DNA of 9,002 bases from Elusimicrobiota bacterium (GCA_031256695.1 JAIRQB010000007.1:1-9002), one strand, 5' to 3'. Shown: positions 1 through 6,558, counted from the first letter of the stretch. Numbers and translations: made by a program. Notes: generated by a model not told the origin, from the sequence alone.

Positions 1-1
1 T

Positions 2-496
2 TTTATCAAATCTCTTGTAGGCAGCAGCAGGGATATAGCGGTGATAATGTTCATAATAGCGCTGTCGGGCATTTTTGGATACGGAGTAGTTTATGACCAA
101 CTCCCCCTGCATATAGCGGGCGGACTTACAAATATTACAAGCCAGCCCGTAATAATGCTGTTTATGATTATTTTAATTCTCCTCTTTTGCGGAATGTTTA
201 TGGAGACGACAATTATCGCTTTAATTTTGACGCCTATATTTTTGCCCGTAGTAAAATCCATAGGCGTTGACCCCGTCCATTTTGGAATCATAATGATGAC
301 TATAGTGACATCAGGCATAGTCACTCCGCCCGTCGGAGTTTCTCTTTTCGCTGTGTCTTCAATTTTGGAATGTCCCGTAGAAGAGACGGCAAAAAATGAA
401 ATACCTTTTTTAGCGGCAATTATCGCCGTAGTTTTGGTATGTATTTTCTTCCCCAACTTCGTTTTATTTATCCCTAATTTAATTTTTGGGAAATAA
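2..496 (+). CDS. dctM: TRAP transporter large permease, DctM family (C-terminal part)
   Basis: This is the 3' end of a gene whose start lies before the window: the frame is open from base 2 and encodes 164 residues to a TAA at 494-496. It is very hydrophobic, with four or five membrane spans. Family hallmarks near the end are a DPVHFGI motif (about bases 269-289) and a TPPVGVSLF motif, which match the C-terminal half of DctM subunits. DctM is the large membrane subunit of tripartite ATP-independent periplasmic transporters; it couples Na+ or H+ entry to uptake of organic acids handed over by a DctP binding protein. DctM proteins are usually about 425 residues, so roughly the last 40% is here. 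The in-frame GTG at 41 and ATG at 47 are internal codons, not starts. The substrate cannot be told from this part. DctP and DctQ partners are expected upstream, outside the window. Confidence 0.9.
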   Translation, partial: FIKSLVGSSRDIAVIMFIIALSGIFGYGVVYDQLPLHIAGGLTNITSQPVIMLFMIILILLFCGMFMETTIIALILTPIFLPVVKSIGVDPVHFGIIMMTIVTSGIVTPPVGVSLFAVSSILECPVEETAKNEIPFLAAIIAVVLVCIFFPNFVLFIPNLIFGK

Positions 497-510
497 AATT
501 TGAGGCTATT

Positions 511-1464
511 ATGATTATTACGGGAGAAATTACAGGAATTGAATATAAAAAATTACTTACAAAAGAATTGCTGAAAAACAATCTGTCTGATTTTGACATC
601 AATTCAGCGCCGTCAAGCAGGCGGGCAACAATGATTAAAAGTCCTTTAAGATATCCGGGAGGCAAGAGCAGAGCGGTTAATTTGATGTCTCATATAATCC
701 CTGATTTTTGCGAATACAGAGAGCCTTTTTTAGGCGGAGGCTCTCTTTTTATTTACCTAAAACAGATTTATCCTAATAGAAAATTTTGGATAAATGATTT
801 ATGCGAGGAGTTGTATCTTTTTTGGCGTTATAGCAAAACTGATATAGACAAACTTGTATCTACGATAGAAAATTGGAAAAACCGTTTTACCGACGGCAAA
901 TCCTTGCATAGATTTTTAAATGAGAATATAAAAACTTTTTGCGCCGTAGAAAAAGCCGCAGCCTTTTTTATTTATAACCGCATCACTTTTTCAGGGACAA
1001 GTTTAAGCGGCGGTTTTAGCCAAGCGGCTTTTAATGGACGTTTTACGCAGAGCAGCATAGAAAGATTAAAGCGCGCTTCCAAAATTTTAGATGAAACGCA
1101 AATAACAAATTATGATTATGAAGAATTGCTCAACGGCAACGGAAAAGATGTTTTTATTTATTTAGACCCGCCTTATTTTTCAGCCGAGAAATCGGCTTTA
1201 TACGGGAAAAACGGAAAATTGCACAAAGGATTTGACCACGCCCGTTTTGCTCAACAAATTAAAAACTGCCGTCATAAATGGCTTATAACATATGACGACA
1301 ATGAATACATCAAAAAATTATTTGGATTTGCAAATATCATCCCTTGGAATTTAAAATACGGTATGCGCAATGTTTTAAAGACAAGCAATCAAATGGGCAA
1401 AGAGATTTTTATCTCAAATTATTTAACGGATTTGCCGAAGCAAGAATATTTATTATTGAATTAA
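511..1464 (+). CDS. D12-class (Dam-type) DNA N6-adenine methyltransferase
   Basis: The 317-residue product is an alpha-class adenine methyltransferase that would transfer a methyl group from S-adenosylmethionine to adenine in DNA. Motifs in order: SPLRYPGGKSRA (residues 44-55, SAM-binding motif X), EPFLGGGS (71-78, motif I), IND (94-96), NRITFSG (156-162), and the catalytic DPPYF (219-223, motif IV). The ATG at 511 has a GAGG site (502-505) 5 bases upstream and follows the TRAP stop by 14 bp. About 40 residues precede the usual start of the family; an internal ATG at 631 (Met41) sits just before the SPLRYPGGK motif and could be the original start. As the first gene of the restriction-modification locus it most likely protects the host at the cognate site. 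The central NRITFSG...GGFS segment recalls FokI/type IIS-associated enzymes more than DpnM, so recognition of GATC is not assured. Confidence 0.9.
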   Translation: MIITGEITGIEYKKLLTKELLKNNLSDFDINSAPSSRRATMIKSPLRYPGGKSRAVNLMSHIIPDFCEYREPFLGGGSLFIYLKQIYPNRKFWINDLCEELYLFWRYSKTDIDKLVSTIENWKNRFTDGKSLHRFLNENIKTFCAVEKAAAFFIYNRITFSGTSLSGGFSQAAFNGRFTQSSIERLKRASKILDETQITNYDYEELLNGNGKDVFIYLDPPYFSAEKSALYGKNGKLHKGFDHARFAQQIKNCRHKWLITYDDNEYIKKLFGFANIIPWNLKYGMRNVLKTSNQMGKEIFISNYLTDLPKQEYLLLN

Positions 1465-1535
1465 CCTAAAATAGTTCTTTACCGTTTTGCGCAAATTAGA
1501 GGAATACTCAAGAATAAAGGCTGGACTTAAGAATT

Positions 1536-1540
1536 GAGGG
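1536..1540 (+). promoter_or_regulatory. Shine-Dalgarno GAGGG setting the start of the second methyltransferase
   Basis: GAGGG lies 5 bases before the ATG at 1546. A longer reading from TTG at 1534 would start inside this site and have no ribosome binding site of its own, so ATG 1546 is preferred. Confidence 0.7.
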
Positions 1541-1545
1541 CAAAA

Positions 1546-2418
1546 ATGCAGGTATTAAAGAAAGACGCTAATTATCAGTCATATTATTCAAAAGATGATT
1601 TTTCATTATATTTAGGGGATTGCATTGAGATTTTAAATTCAATGCCTGAAAACTTTGTTGATATGATTTTCGCAGACCCGCCTTATTTTTTATCAAACGG
1701 CTCTTTTACTTGCCACGCTGGGCGCAGAGTTAGCGTTAAAAAAGGCAATTGGGATTTAGGCGGCGGAGCATCTGCAAATTTTGATTTTCATATAGAATGG
1801 CTCAAAGCCTGCAAGAGAGTTTTAAAACAAAACGGGACAATTTGGATTAGCGGGACTTATCATTCAATCTATCAATGCGGAACGGCTCTTGAAATAAACA
1901 ACTATCACATTTTAAACGATATAGCTTGGTTTAAGCCAAATGCGGCTCCTAATTTGAGTTGCCGTTTTTTTACGGCAAGCCACGAAACTTTAATTTGGGC
2001 GCGGAAAGATAAAAAAGGCAAACACACATTTAATTACAATTTGATGAGAAACGGCGATTGGGCTGAAGATTCTTTGAAAAAAGAGGGTTTGCAGATGAGA
2101 AGCGTTTGGTCTATACCGACGCCAAAACAATCTGAAAAGAAATTCGGCAAACATCCCACTCAAAAACCTTTTAATTTATTGCGCCGCATAATTCTTGCCT
2201 CAACAAAAGAAAAGGATATTATTCTTGACCCTTTTGCCGGCAGTTCTACCACAGGGCTTGCCGCCGTATTAAACGGACGTCATTTTATCGGTATTGACAA
2301 TGAAAAATCATATCTTGATTTATCTATAAAGAGATTTGAGAATTTGAAACAAACAGACGAGGAAACCGCTCTCAATAAGTTGTTTTATAAGAAGGCAAAT
2401 AGGCTGAAGTTAAAATAG
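1546..2418 (+). CDS. DpnA-like beta-class DNA methyltransferase (N6_N4_Mtase)
   Basis: The 290-residue product has the beta-class order, with the catalytic motif before the SAM motif: IFADPPYFLS (residues 41-50, motif IV), VSVKKGNWD (62-70), the conserved segment APNLSCRFF (134-142) followed by HETLIWARK (146-154), HPTQKP (203-208), and DPFAGSSTTG (228-237, motif I). From memory, these blocks closely resemble DpnA of the pneumococcal DpnII system and, less closely, M.HinfI. DpnA is known to methylate adenine in GATC, including on single-stranded DNA, which helps unmethylated incoming DNA survive. Adenine as the target is therefore likely; the recognition site is inference. The start chosen is ATG 1546. 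An 81-bp spacer separates it from the first methyltransferase, and the nuclease gene follows after 18 bp. All catalytic motifs are intact. Confidence 0.9.
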   Translation: MQVLKKDANYQSYYSKDDFSLYLGDCIEILNSMPENFVDMIFADPPYFLSNGSFTCHAGRRVSVKKGNWDLGGGASANFDFHIEWLKACKRVLKQNGTIWISGTYHSIYQCGTALEINNYHILNDIAWFKPNAAPNLSCRFFTASHETLIWARKDKKGKHTFNYNLMRNGDWAEDSLKKEGLQMRSVWSIPTPKQSEKKFGKHPTQKPFNLLRRIILASTKEKDIILDPFAGSSTTGLAAVLNGRHFIGIDNEKSYLDLSIKRFENLKQTDEETALNKLFYKKANRLKLK

Positions 2419-2436
2419 AGTTTAACGGAATTTTAG

Positions 2437-3246
2437 ATGTCTAAAAAACAAATAATAGAAACTATTTTTAATATCTGTATCAAAAGCGGAAACTTTGTTT
2501 TTGATAATAATCTCGTGAAGGATATTGTCAAACAACAAAAATCAAATACAAATCCATATGATATGACCAAAATAGACGACATATCTAAATTGCCCGCAGA
2601 AATAGTTAAAAAAGATTATTTCATCGCTCATCTCGGCGGAGGGAAACATAAATTTATCAAGGGAATAGACAAGGTTTATCATACTTTTGAGCCTATAGAA
2701 AAAGAGGAAATAATAGAGTGGCAATATAGACCCAGCATTTTAAATGACTTTTCAATATCGGAATCAGGCATTTTGTCGCTTGTAAATAATCATAGGATTG
2801 TTCACGATTTTTTATACCAAGATTATGTCGGCATAGTTCCAAAAATGTATAACAGCGAAAGAAAAAGAGGAATTTCTTTTGAATACTTTATAGATGACGA
2901 AAAATTAACTTTTCAAAATCTGCAAATAGAGATAGATATGACTTTGGAATATGACGGCTATGTGACAGTTTTTGAAGGAAAAAATGCGCCGCCGAATAAA
3001 TGGACGGCAACCTTTAATATATATCAACTTTATAATCCTTTTAGGTATTACTATGAACTAAAACAAGACAATAAATTAGATATTCAGAAATTGACCGCCT
3101 GTTATCTCATTAGACAAAAGTATCAAGACACCTCTACTATAAGATTGTATAACTACTCTTTTGAAAATCCATTAGATATAACAAGCGTCAAATTGTTAAA
3201 GAAACGCGAATACCGCTTAAAACGCAAAGGTTTTGAAAATGAATAA
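2437..3246 (+). CDS. Probable type II restriction endonuclease, PD-(D/E)XK fold
   Basis: The 269-residue product has no confidently recalled named relative. Its position between methyltransferase genes and a likely nuclease core suggest it is the restriction enzyme of the locus. The core is the segment at residues 163-183, with acidic residues E165, D167 and D173 followed by VFEGKN, giving a D-(x)12-E-x-K pattern (D167, E180, K182) that fits a PD-(D/E)XK metal site. Just after it, FNIYQLYNPFRYYYE (193-207) is aromatic and probably helical. Conserved-looking blocks before it are NPYDMTKID (39-47), AHLGGGKHKF (64-73) and SESGILSLVNNHRI (108-121). No membrane or secretion signal is visible. The ATG at 2437 has only a weak site (GGA at 2427-2429), which may keep expression below that of the methyltransferases. 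It overlaps the next gene by 8 bp. Confidence 0.65.
   Translation: MSKKQIIETIFNICIKSGNFVFDNNLVKDIVKQQKSNTNPYDMTKIDDISKLPAEIVKKDYFIAHLGGGKHKFIKGIDKVYHTFEPIEKEEIIEWQYRPSILNDFSISESGILSLVNNHRIVHDFLYQDYVGIVPKMYNSERKRGISFEYFIDDEKLTFQNLQIEIDMTLEYDGYVTVFEGKNAPPNKWTATFNIYQLYNPFRYYYELKQDNKLDIQKLTACYLIRQKYQDTSTIRLYNYSFENPLDITSVKLLKKREYRLKRKGFENE
3226..3230 (+). promoter_or_regulatory. Shine-Dalgarno AAAGG setting the start of the third methyltransferase
   Basis: AAAGG lies 8 bases before ATG 3239 and inside the end of the nuclease gene. A TTG at 3233 would leave a spacing of only 2 bases, so ATG 3239 is preferred. The 8-bp overlap with the nuclease stop (3244-3246) suggests translational coupling. Confidence 0.55.
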
Positions 3247-4054
3247 TTTAATCAACAATATTTTTAACGAAGATGTTTTTTTAACTCTTAAAAAACTGCC
3301 CGACAATAGCGTCAATATGATTTACGGCGATCCAGATTACAATGTCGGCATAAATTATGCGGGCGCAAAATACACTCAGAAATGGAATGATTATATTGAT
3401 TGGTATATAAAATTATCGCAAGAGTGCATAAGAGTTTTAAAACCCGAAGGCAATTTATTTATGCTCAATTATCCAAAACAAAACGCTTATTTACGCGTCA
3501 AATATCTTGATGAAAATGCTTTTAATGTCTTTGACTATGTTTGGGTTTATAATACGAATGTCGGGCATTCGCCTAAAAAATTTACGACGGCTCACCGCTC
3601 AATACTCCATATCACAAAATCAAAAAACAATAATTTTTATAAAGAACAGGTTGCCCTTCCTTATAAAAATTTAAACGATAAAAGAATCAAACAAAATATA
3701 AAAAACGGTTCTTGCGGAAGAATGCCTTATTCTTGGTTTTATTATGATTTAGTTAAAAATGTCTCAAAGGATAAGACTTTTCATTCTTGTCAGATACCGC
3801 TTAAATTGACGGAAATGCTTATTAAAGCGGCGACAAAAGAAAACGATTTAGTCTATATATTATTCGGCGGGTCAGGCTCGGAAATTGTTTTGTGCAAAGA
3901 ATTGAAAAGAAATTTCATATCAAGCGAAATTCACAAACCTTATTACGATATGATAATAAACAGATTAAATAACTATGGACGCATAGATGAAAAATACAAA
4001 TTGAAATTTAAAAAGGATTATGTTTTTTCTATGCCGCAACAGTTTTTATTATGA
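3239..4054 (+). CDS. Divergent beta-class DNA methyltransferase
   Basis: The 271-residue product has the N6_N4_Mtase layout: MIYGDPDYNVG (residues 27-37) where motif IV (D/N/S-P-P-Y/F) is expected, IRVLKPEGNLFMLNYPK (64-80), HSCQIP (182-187) in place of the usual HPTQKP, ILFGGSGSE (207-215) as motif I where DPFxGSGTT is typical, and FISSEIHKPYY (226-236) as motif II. It should methylate N6-adenine or N4-cytosine. The catalytic motif reads DPDY, with Asp in place of the second Pro. The other motifs are orderly and the frame is undamaged, so this looks like a divergent subfamily rather than a decayed gene. It is translationally coupled to the nuclease, so it probably protects the same site, perhaps the second strand of an asymmetric sequence. 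The basic tail (residues 251-263, rich in Lys) follows the fold. Confidence 0.82.
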   Translation: MNNLINNIFNEDVFLTLKKLPDNSVNMIYGDPDYNVGINYAGAKYTQKWNDYIDWYIKLSQECIRVLKPEGNLFMLNYPKQNAYLRVKYLDENAFNVFDYVWVYNTNVGHSPKKFTTAHRSILHITKSKNNNFYKEQVALPYKNLNDKRIKQNIKNGSCGRMPYSWFYYDLVKNVSKDKTFHSCQIPLKLTEMLIKAATKENDLVYILFGGSGSEIVLCKELKRNFISSEIHKPYYDMIINRLNNYGRIDEKYKLKFKKDYVFSMPQQFLL

Positions 4055-4101
4055 AAGGGACTTGAAATTGAAAAATTAACCCAAAAACAAGGAGAAGGAA
4101 A

Positions 4102-5316
4102 ATGTCAAAAATAAATGTATTAAATGAAAAATGCTTAGGATGCGGGCAATGCGCGCCGTCTTGTCCTTTCGGAGCAATTTCTATGATTGAAAGACCGGAG
4201 CATCCTAAAAAATTGAAACTTGCCGTAATTGACTTAAACAAATGTTCTTATTGCAATTCTTGCGTTGAGACTTGCAAATTCAAGGCTATAGAAATGCAAA
4301 AAGACGAGGTGAAAGCCGCAGTAAACAAAGATGATTACAGAGGAGTTTGGGTATATGCGGAGCAAAGGCATAGCGAAATTTCAAAAGTTGTTTTTGAACT
4401 TTTAAACGAGGGGAAAAAGTTGGCGCAAAAATTAAATGTCCCTTTGAGCGCCGTGTTGATAGGAAACTCTATAAAAGACAAAGCGGCGGATTTAATTGCC
4501 CGCGGAGCAGATAAAGTTTATGTATGCGACAATCCAATTTTGGCTGAATTCCAAGACGAGCCTTATAGCGCTGTTTTGACAAAACTTATAGAGCAAGAAA
4601 AGCCTGAGATTGTTTTAATGGGCGCGACAAATATAGGACGCTCTTTTGCTTCAAGAGTAGCCGCAAGAATAGGAACAGGTCTTACAGCGGACTGCACGGC
4701 ATTAGATATTGACGCGGAAACAAGAAATTTACAGCAGACCCGCCCCGCTTTCGGCGGAAACATTATGGCTACAATTTTAACACCAAGGCACCGTCCGCAG
4801 ATGGCGACAGTCCGCCATAAAGTTTTTAAAGAAGCGCAAGCAACTGAAGGCGCAAAAGGGCAAACGGTTGATTTTGCCTTTGATTTTTCAATCTTAAAAA
4901 ACAGGACGAAATTTTTGGAATTCATAAAAGACGAAGGCTCAACTGTAAATCTTTCAGATGCAGATATTATAGTTACGGGCGGGCGGGGAGTAGGCGGTCC
5001 TGAAGGTTTTAAAGTTATAAAAGAACTTGCCGATTTATTAGGCGGGGCGGTAGGCGCTTCAAGGGCGGCAGTTGACTCGGATTGGATACCTTATTCTCAT
5101 CAAGTAGGGCAGACGGGGCGGACAGTAGCGCCTAAAGTTTATATAGCCTGCGGAGTTTCTGGGCAAATCCAGCATTTAGTCGGTATGAGTTCCTCTGAAA
5201 TTATCGTCGCTATAAATAAAGACGCCTCTTGCCCAATGATGCAGACAGCCACATTTGCTTTGGAAGGCGATTTGTTTGAGATAATACCTGCGATAATAAA
5301 AACTATAAAAAGTTAG
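4102..5316 (+). CDS. etfA: Electron transfer flavoprotein alpha subunit with N-terminal 2x[4Fe-4S] ferredoxin domain
   Basis: The 404-residue product begins with a bacterial ferredoxin domain holding two CxxCxxCxxxC sets (C11, C14, C17, C21 and C48, C51, C54, C58). The ETF alpha/beta nucleotide-fold domain follows (about 80-270), then the C-terminal FAD domain (about 280-400) with TGGRGVGGPEGF (292-303), the segment around SHQVGQTGRTVAPKVYIACG (332-351), and GMSSSEIIVAINKD (361-374). ETF shuttles electrons between acyl-CoA dehydrogenases or similar enzymes and other carriers; ferredoxin-fused EtfA, as in CarE of Acetobacterium woodii, occurs in anaerobic, often bifurcating complexes. The start has a strong AGGAG (4090-4094) 7 bases upstream. 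The usual motif after INKD (PxAPIFxxADYGIVGDLF) reads ASCPMMQTATFALEGDLF (375-392), so the conserved Asp is replaced by Thr. No etfB is adjacent; bifurcation is inference only. Confidence 0.93.
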   Translation: MSKINVLNEKCLGCGQCAPSCPFGAISMIERPEHPKKLKLAVIDLNKCSYCNSCVETCKFKAIEMQKDEVKAAVNKDDYRGVWVYAEQRHSEISKVVFELLNEGKKLAQKLNVPLSAVLIGNSIKDKAADLIARGADKVYVCDNPILAEFQDEPYSAVLTKLIEQEKPEIVLMGATNIGRSFASRVAARIGTGLTADCTALDIDAETRNLQQTRPAFGGNIMATILTPRHRPQMATVRHKVFKEAQATEGAKGQTVDFAFDFSILKNRTKFLEFIKDEGSTVNLSDADIIVTGGRGVGGPEGFKVIKELADLLGGAVGASRAAVDSDWIPYSHQVGQTGRTVAPKVYIACGVSGQIQHLVGMSSSEIIVAINKDASCPMMQTATFALEGDLFEIIPAIIKTIKS

Positions 5317-5325
5317 AGGTTTTAT

Positions 5326-5769
5326 ATGAATGCTCCCAAAAAAGAATATTATAAGCCGATGCACACCGCAGAGCATATCTTGAATCAAACTATGATTAGA
5401 ATGTTCGGCTGCGGACGTTCCCGCAATGCGCATATTGAGGAAAAAAAGAGCAAATGCGATTATTTTCTAAAAGAAGCGCCGAGCGCAGAGCAGATACTTG
5501 AAGTTGAAAAGAAAATCAATGAAATAATAAAACAAAATCTGTCCGTGACTGCAGAAATTGTAAATAGGCAAGAGGCAATAAATTTAGTTGATTTAAGCAA
5601 ACTCCCTCAAGATGCGGGGGATACTTTGAGAATAGTAAAAATAGGCGATTATGATATTTGCGCCTGCATCGGAGAACACGTAGAAAAAACCGGGGAATTG
5701 GGCGGATTTAAATTTATCAGTTTTGATTTTGCAGACGGCAAATTGAGAGTCCGTTTTAAACTGTTATAG
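5326..5769 (+). CDS. Stand-alone AlaX/ThrRS-AlaRS editing-domain-like protein
   Basis: The 147-residue product resembles the second additional domain (SAD) of alanyl- and threonyl-tRNA synthetases, which hydrolyses mischarged tRNA. The zinc-binding signature is present: HTAEH (H13, H17, as HxxxH) and CACIGEH (C114 and H118, as CxxxH). AlaX-type proteins of this kind remove serine or glycine from tRNA(Ala) in trans. The product is shorter than full AlaX and lacks the glycine-rich N-terminal beta domain, so the substrate (tRNA(Ala), tRNA(Thr) or neither) is open. The ribosome binding site GAGG (5316-5319) shares its first base with the last base of the etfA stop codon (TAG, 5314-5316), and the genes are 9 bp apart, so they are almost certainly cotranscribed. 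No functional link to ETF is obvious. Confidence 0.8.
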   Translation: MNAPKKEYYKPMHTAEHILNQTMIRMFGCGRSRNAHIEEKKSKCDYFLKEAPSAEQILEVEKKINEIIKQNLSVTAEIVNRQEAINLVDLSKLPQDAGDTLRIVKIGDYDICACIGEHVEKTGELGGFKFISFDFADGKLRVRFKLL

Positions 5770-5931
5770 ATTTAAAATCAAAAATTTATTGTTGCAAACT
5801 CGTCAAAATTAACTTTTGCAATGGCGGCGCTTGGAAGAATTAAAATCAAATAAGGCATTGATTTATTGAATTATGCCGGGCGCTTGCAATTGTAAGCGCT
5901 CAAAAAAACAAATAATAAGAGAGGATAAAAA
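5770..5931. promoter_or_regulatory. Intergenic region with inverted repeats upstream of the TM2 gene
   Basis: The 162-bp gap holds three dyads. TTGCAAA (5792-5798) pairs with TTTGCAA (5815-5821). GGCAT (5854-5858) pairs with ATGCC (5873-5877). The best hairpin, 5878-5901, has a GCGCTT/AAGCGC core with an 8-base loop and is extended by a G-U and a G-C pair. It is followed by seven A residues, not T, so it is not a + strand intrinsic terminator. It may be an operator or an RNA-processing site. I could not find a convincing -35/-10 pair. Confidence 0.4.
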
Positions 5932-6315
5932 ATGGAACAAAAAGATAGAACGGCGGCTTTTTTAAATCTTTATGCAAAATATTTTCCGCCTGAAAATATA
6001 ATAGAAATAAAAATGATTTTAGAGGGATTAGATGAAAATCAATATGCTGTATTGTCAGCGTCTGAGTTTAGAGATCCTGTTTTAATGCTTATAATTTCCA
6101 TAGTGGGCGGATATTTCGGAATAGACCGCTTTATGCTCGGGCAAATAGGGCTTGGAATACTTAAACTTATTACGGGCGGGGGTTGCGGAATTTGGTGGAT
6201 AGTTGATTTATTCTTAATTCAGAATCTGACGAAAAAGAAAAATTATGAAAAGTTCTGCTATGCCGTAGCGGCGGGGCAAAGGACAGCGTCTTTTTCTGTA
6301 GACGGCGATAGATAA
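5932..6315 (+). CDS. Small TM2-domain membrane protein
   Basis: The 127-residue product has a soluble N-terminal part of about 47 residues that is acidic and probably helical, then a TM2 domain: a first membrane span at about 49-65 (LMLIISIVGGYFGI), a GIDRFMLGQ turn (63-71) matching the family's G-x-x-R-F-Y-x-G motif, and a glycine-rich second span at about 72-97 ending in WWIVDLFLI. The TM2 domain (PF05154) is a two-helix hairpin common in bacteria and of unclear function. A GAGAGG site (5919-5924) lies 7 bases before the ATG. It stands alone, between the etfA/AlaX-like pair and the repeat region, so context gives no role. No frameshift or truncation is visible. Confidence 0.85.
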   Translation: MEQKDRTAAFLNLYAKYFPPENIIEIKMILEGLDENQYAVLSASEFRDPVLMLIISIVGGYFGIDRFMLGQIGLGILKLITGGGCGIWWIVDLFLIQNLTKKKNYEKFCYAVAAGQRTASFSVDGDR

Positions 6316-6350
6316 TTGAGAAAAATTATAAATTGCAATTTGGGAGTATA

Positions 6351-6399
6351 GAGTTATGAATTCAAATAGTTATGAGCGCAGAGTTATGGGTTATGACAT
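6351..6399. repeat. Low-complexity GTTATG repeats
   Basis: GAGTTATGA, TAGTTATGA, AGAGTTATG and GGTTATGAC follow each other within 49 bases, forming a degenerate short-unit repeat that abuts the CGCCA pentamer array. It marks the start of the repeat-rich stretch. Confidence 0.5.
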
Positions 6400-6499
6400 A
6401 GCGTCGCCACGCCACGCCACGCCACGCCACGCCACGCCACGCCACGCCACGCCACGCCACGCCACGCCAACACTTTTCGCTCAAGCATATTTGGGCTGA
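6356..6499 (+). CDS. Doubtful small ORF across the CGCCA repeat (RHATP repeats)
   Basis: An ATG at 6356, 9 bases after GGGAG (6342-6346), opens a 47-residue frame. After MNSNSYERRVMGYDIAS it reads four PRHAT units encoded by the pentamers and stops at TGA 6497-6499. The spacing of the ribosome binding site is acceptable, but the peptide is mostly a translated simple repeat. It is listed because its reading frame depends on the repeat number. I consider it more likely non-coding. Confidence 0.15.
   Translation: MNSNSYERRVMGYDIASPRHATPRHATPRHATPRHATPTLFAQAYLG
6405..6469. repeat. Pentanucleotide tandem repeat, 13 x CGCCA
   Basis: Thirteen perfect, uninterrupted CGCCA units span 65 bases. Perfect arrays of units whose length is not a multiple of three change number by slipped-strand mispairing and, inside or before a gene, can switch frame or promoter spacing. 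On the - strand the same array reads as repeated GVAWR. Confidence 0.97.
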
Positions 6500-6530
6500 C
6501 AAATCAAATTTAGTTCCGCATTTTCCCGCC

Positions 6531-6558
6531 GGTGTCATTGCGGCGGAAGCCGCAATCC
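6531..6558 (+). repeat. 28-bp dyad element, copy 1 (intact)
   Basis: This copy has a perfect stem, ATTGCGGC (6537-6544) with GCCGCAAT (6549-6556) around a GGAA loop, preceded by GGTGTC and followed by CCATTTT. Read on the - strand it translates as MDCGFRRNDT, resembling the dispersed MDSRLRGND-type repeats of many bacterial genomes (recalled, not searched). Confidence 0.85.

Noticed and set aside
91..456. - strand open frame opposite the TRAP permease
   Set aside because: The + strand frame carries clear DctM motifs; the opposite frame is an artefact of its codon use.
1534..1545. TTG start giving a four-residue longer DpnA-like protein
   Set aside because: The TTG lies just before the GAGGG site that serves ATG 1546 and has no site of its own.
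1465..1545. Possible control (C-box) element or small gene between the first two methyltransferases
   Set aside because: Only a weak, imperfect dyad (CTCAA...TTGAG) is visible, and there is no C-protein gene in the locus.
4563..4925. - strand open frame inside etfA
   Set aside because: It is a shadow of a strongly supported coding frame and has no family features.
5770..5931. A sigma-70 promoter for the TM2 gene
   Set aside because: TTGCAA (5884-5889) and AATAAT (5911-5916) are 21 bp apart, and other pairs fit no better, so no promoter is claimed.
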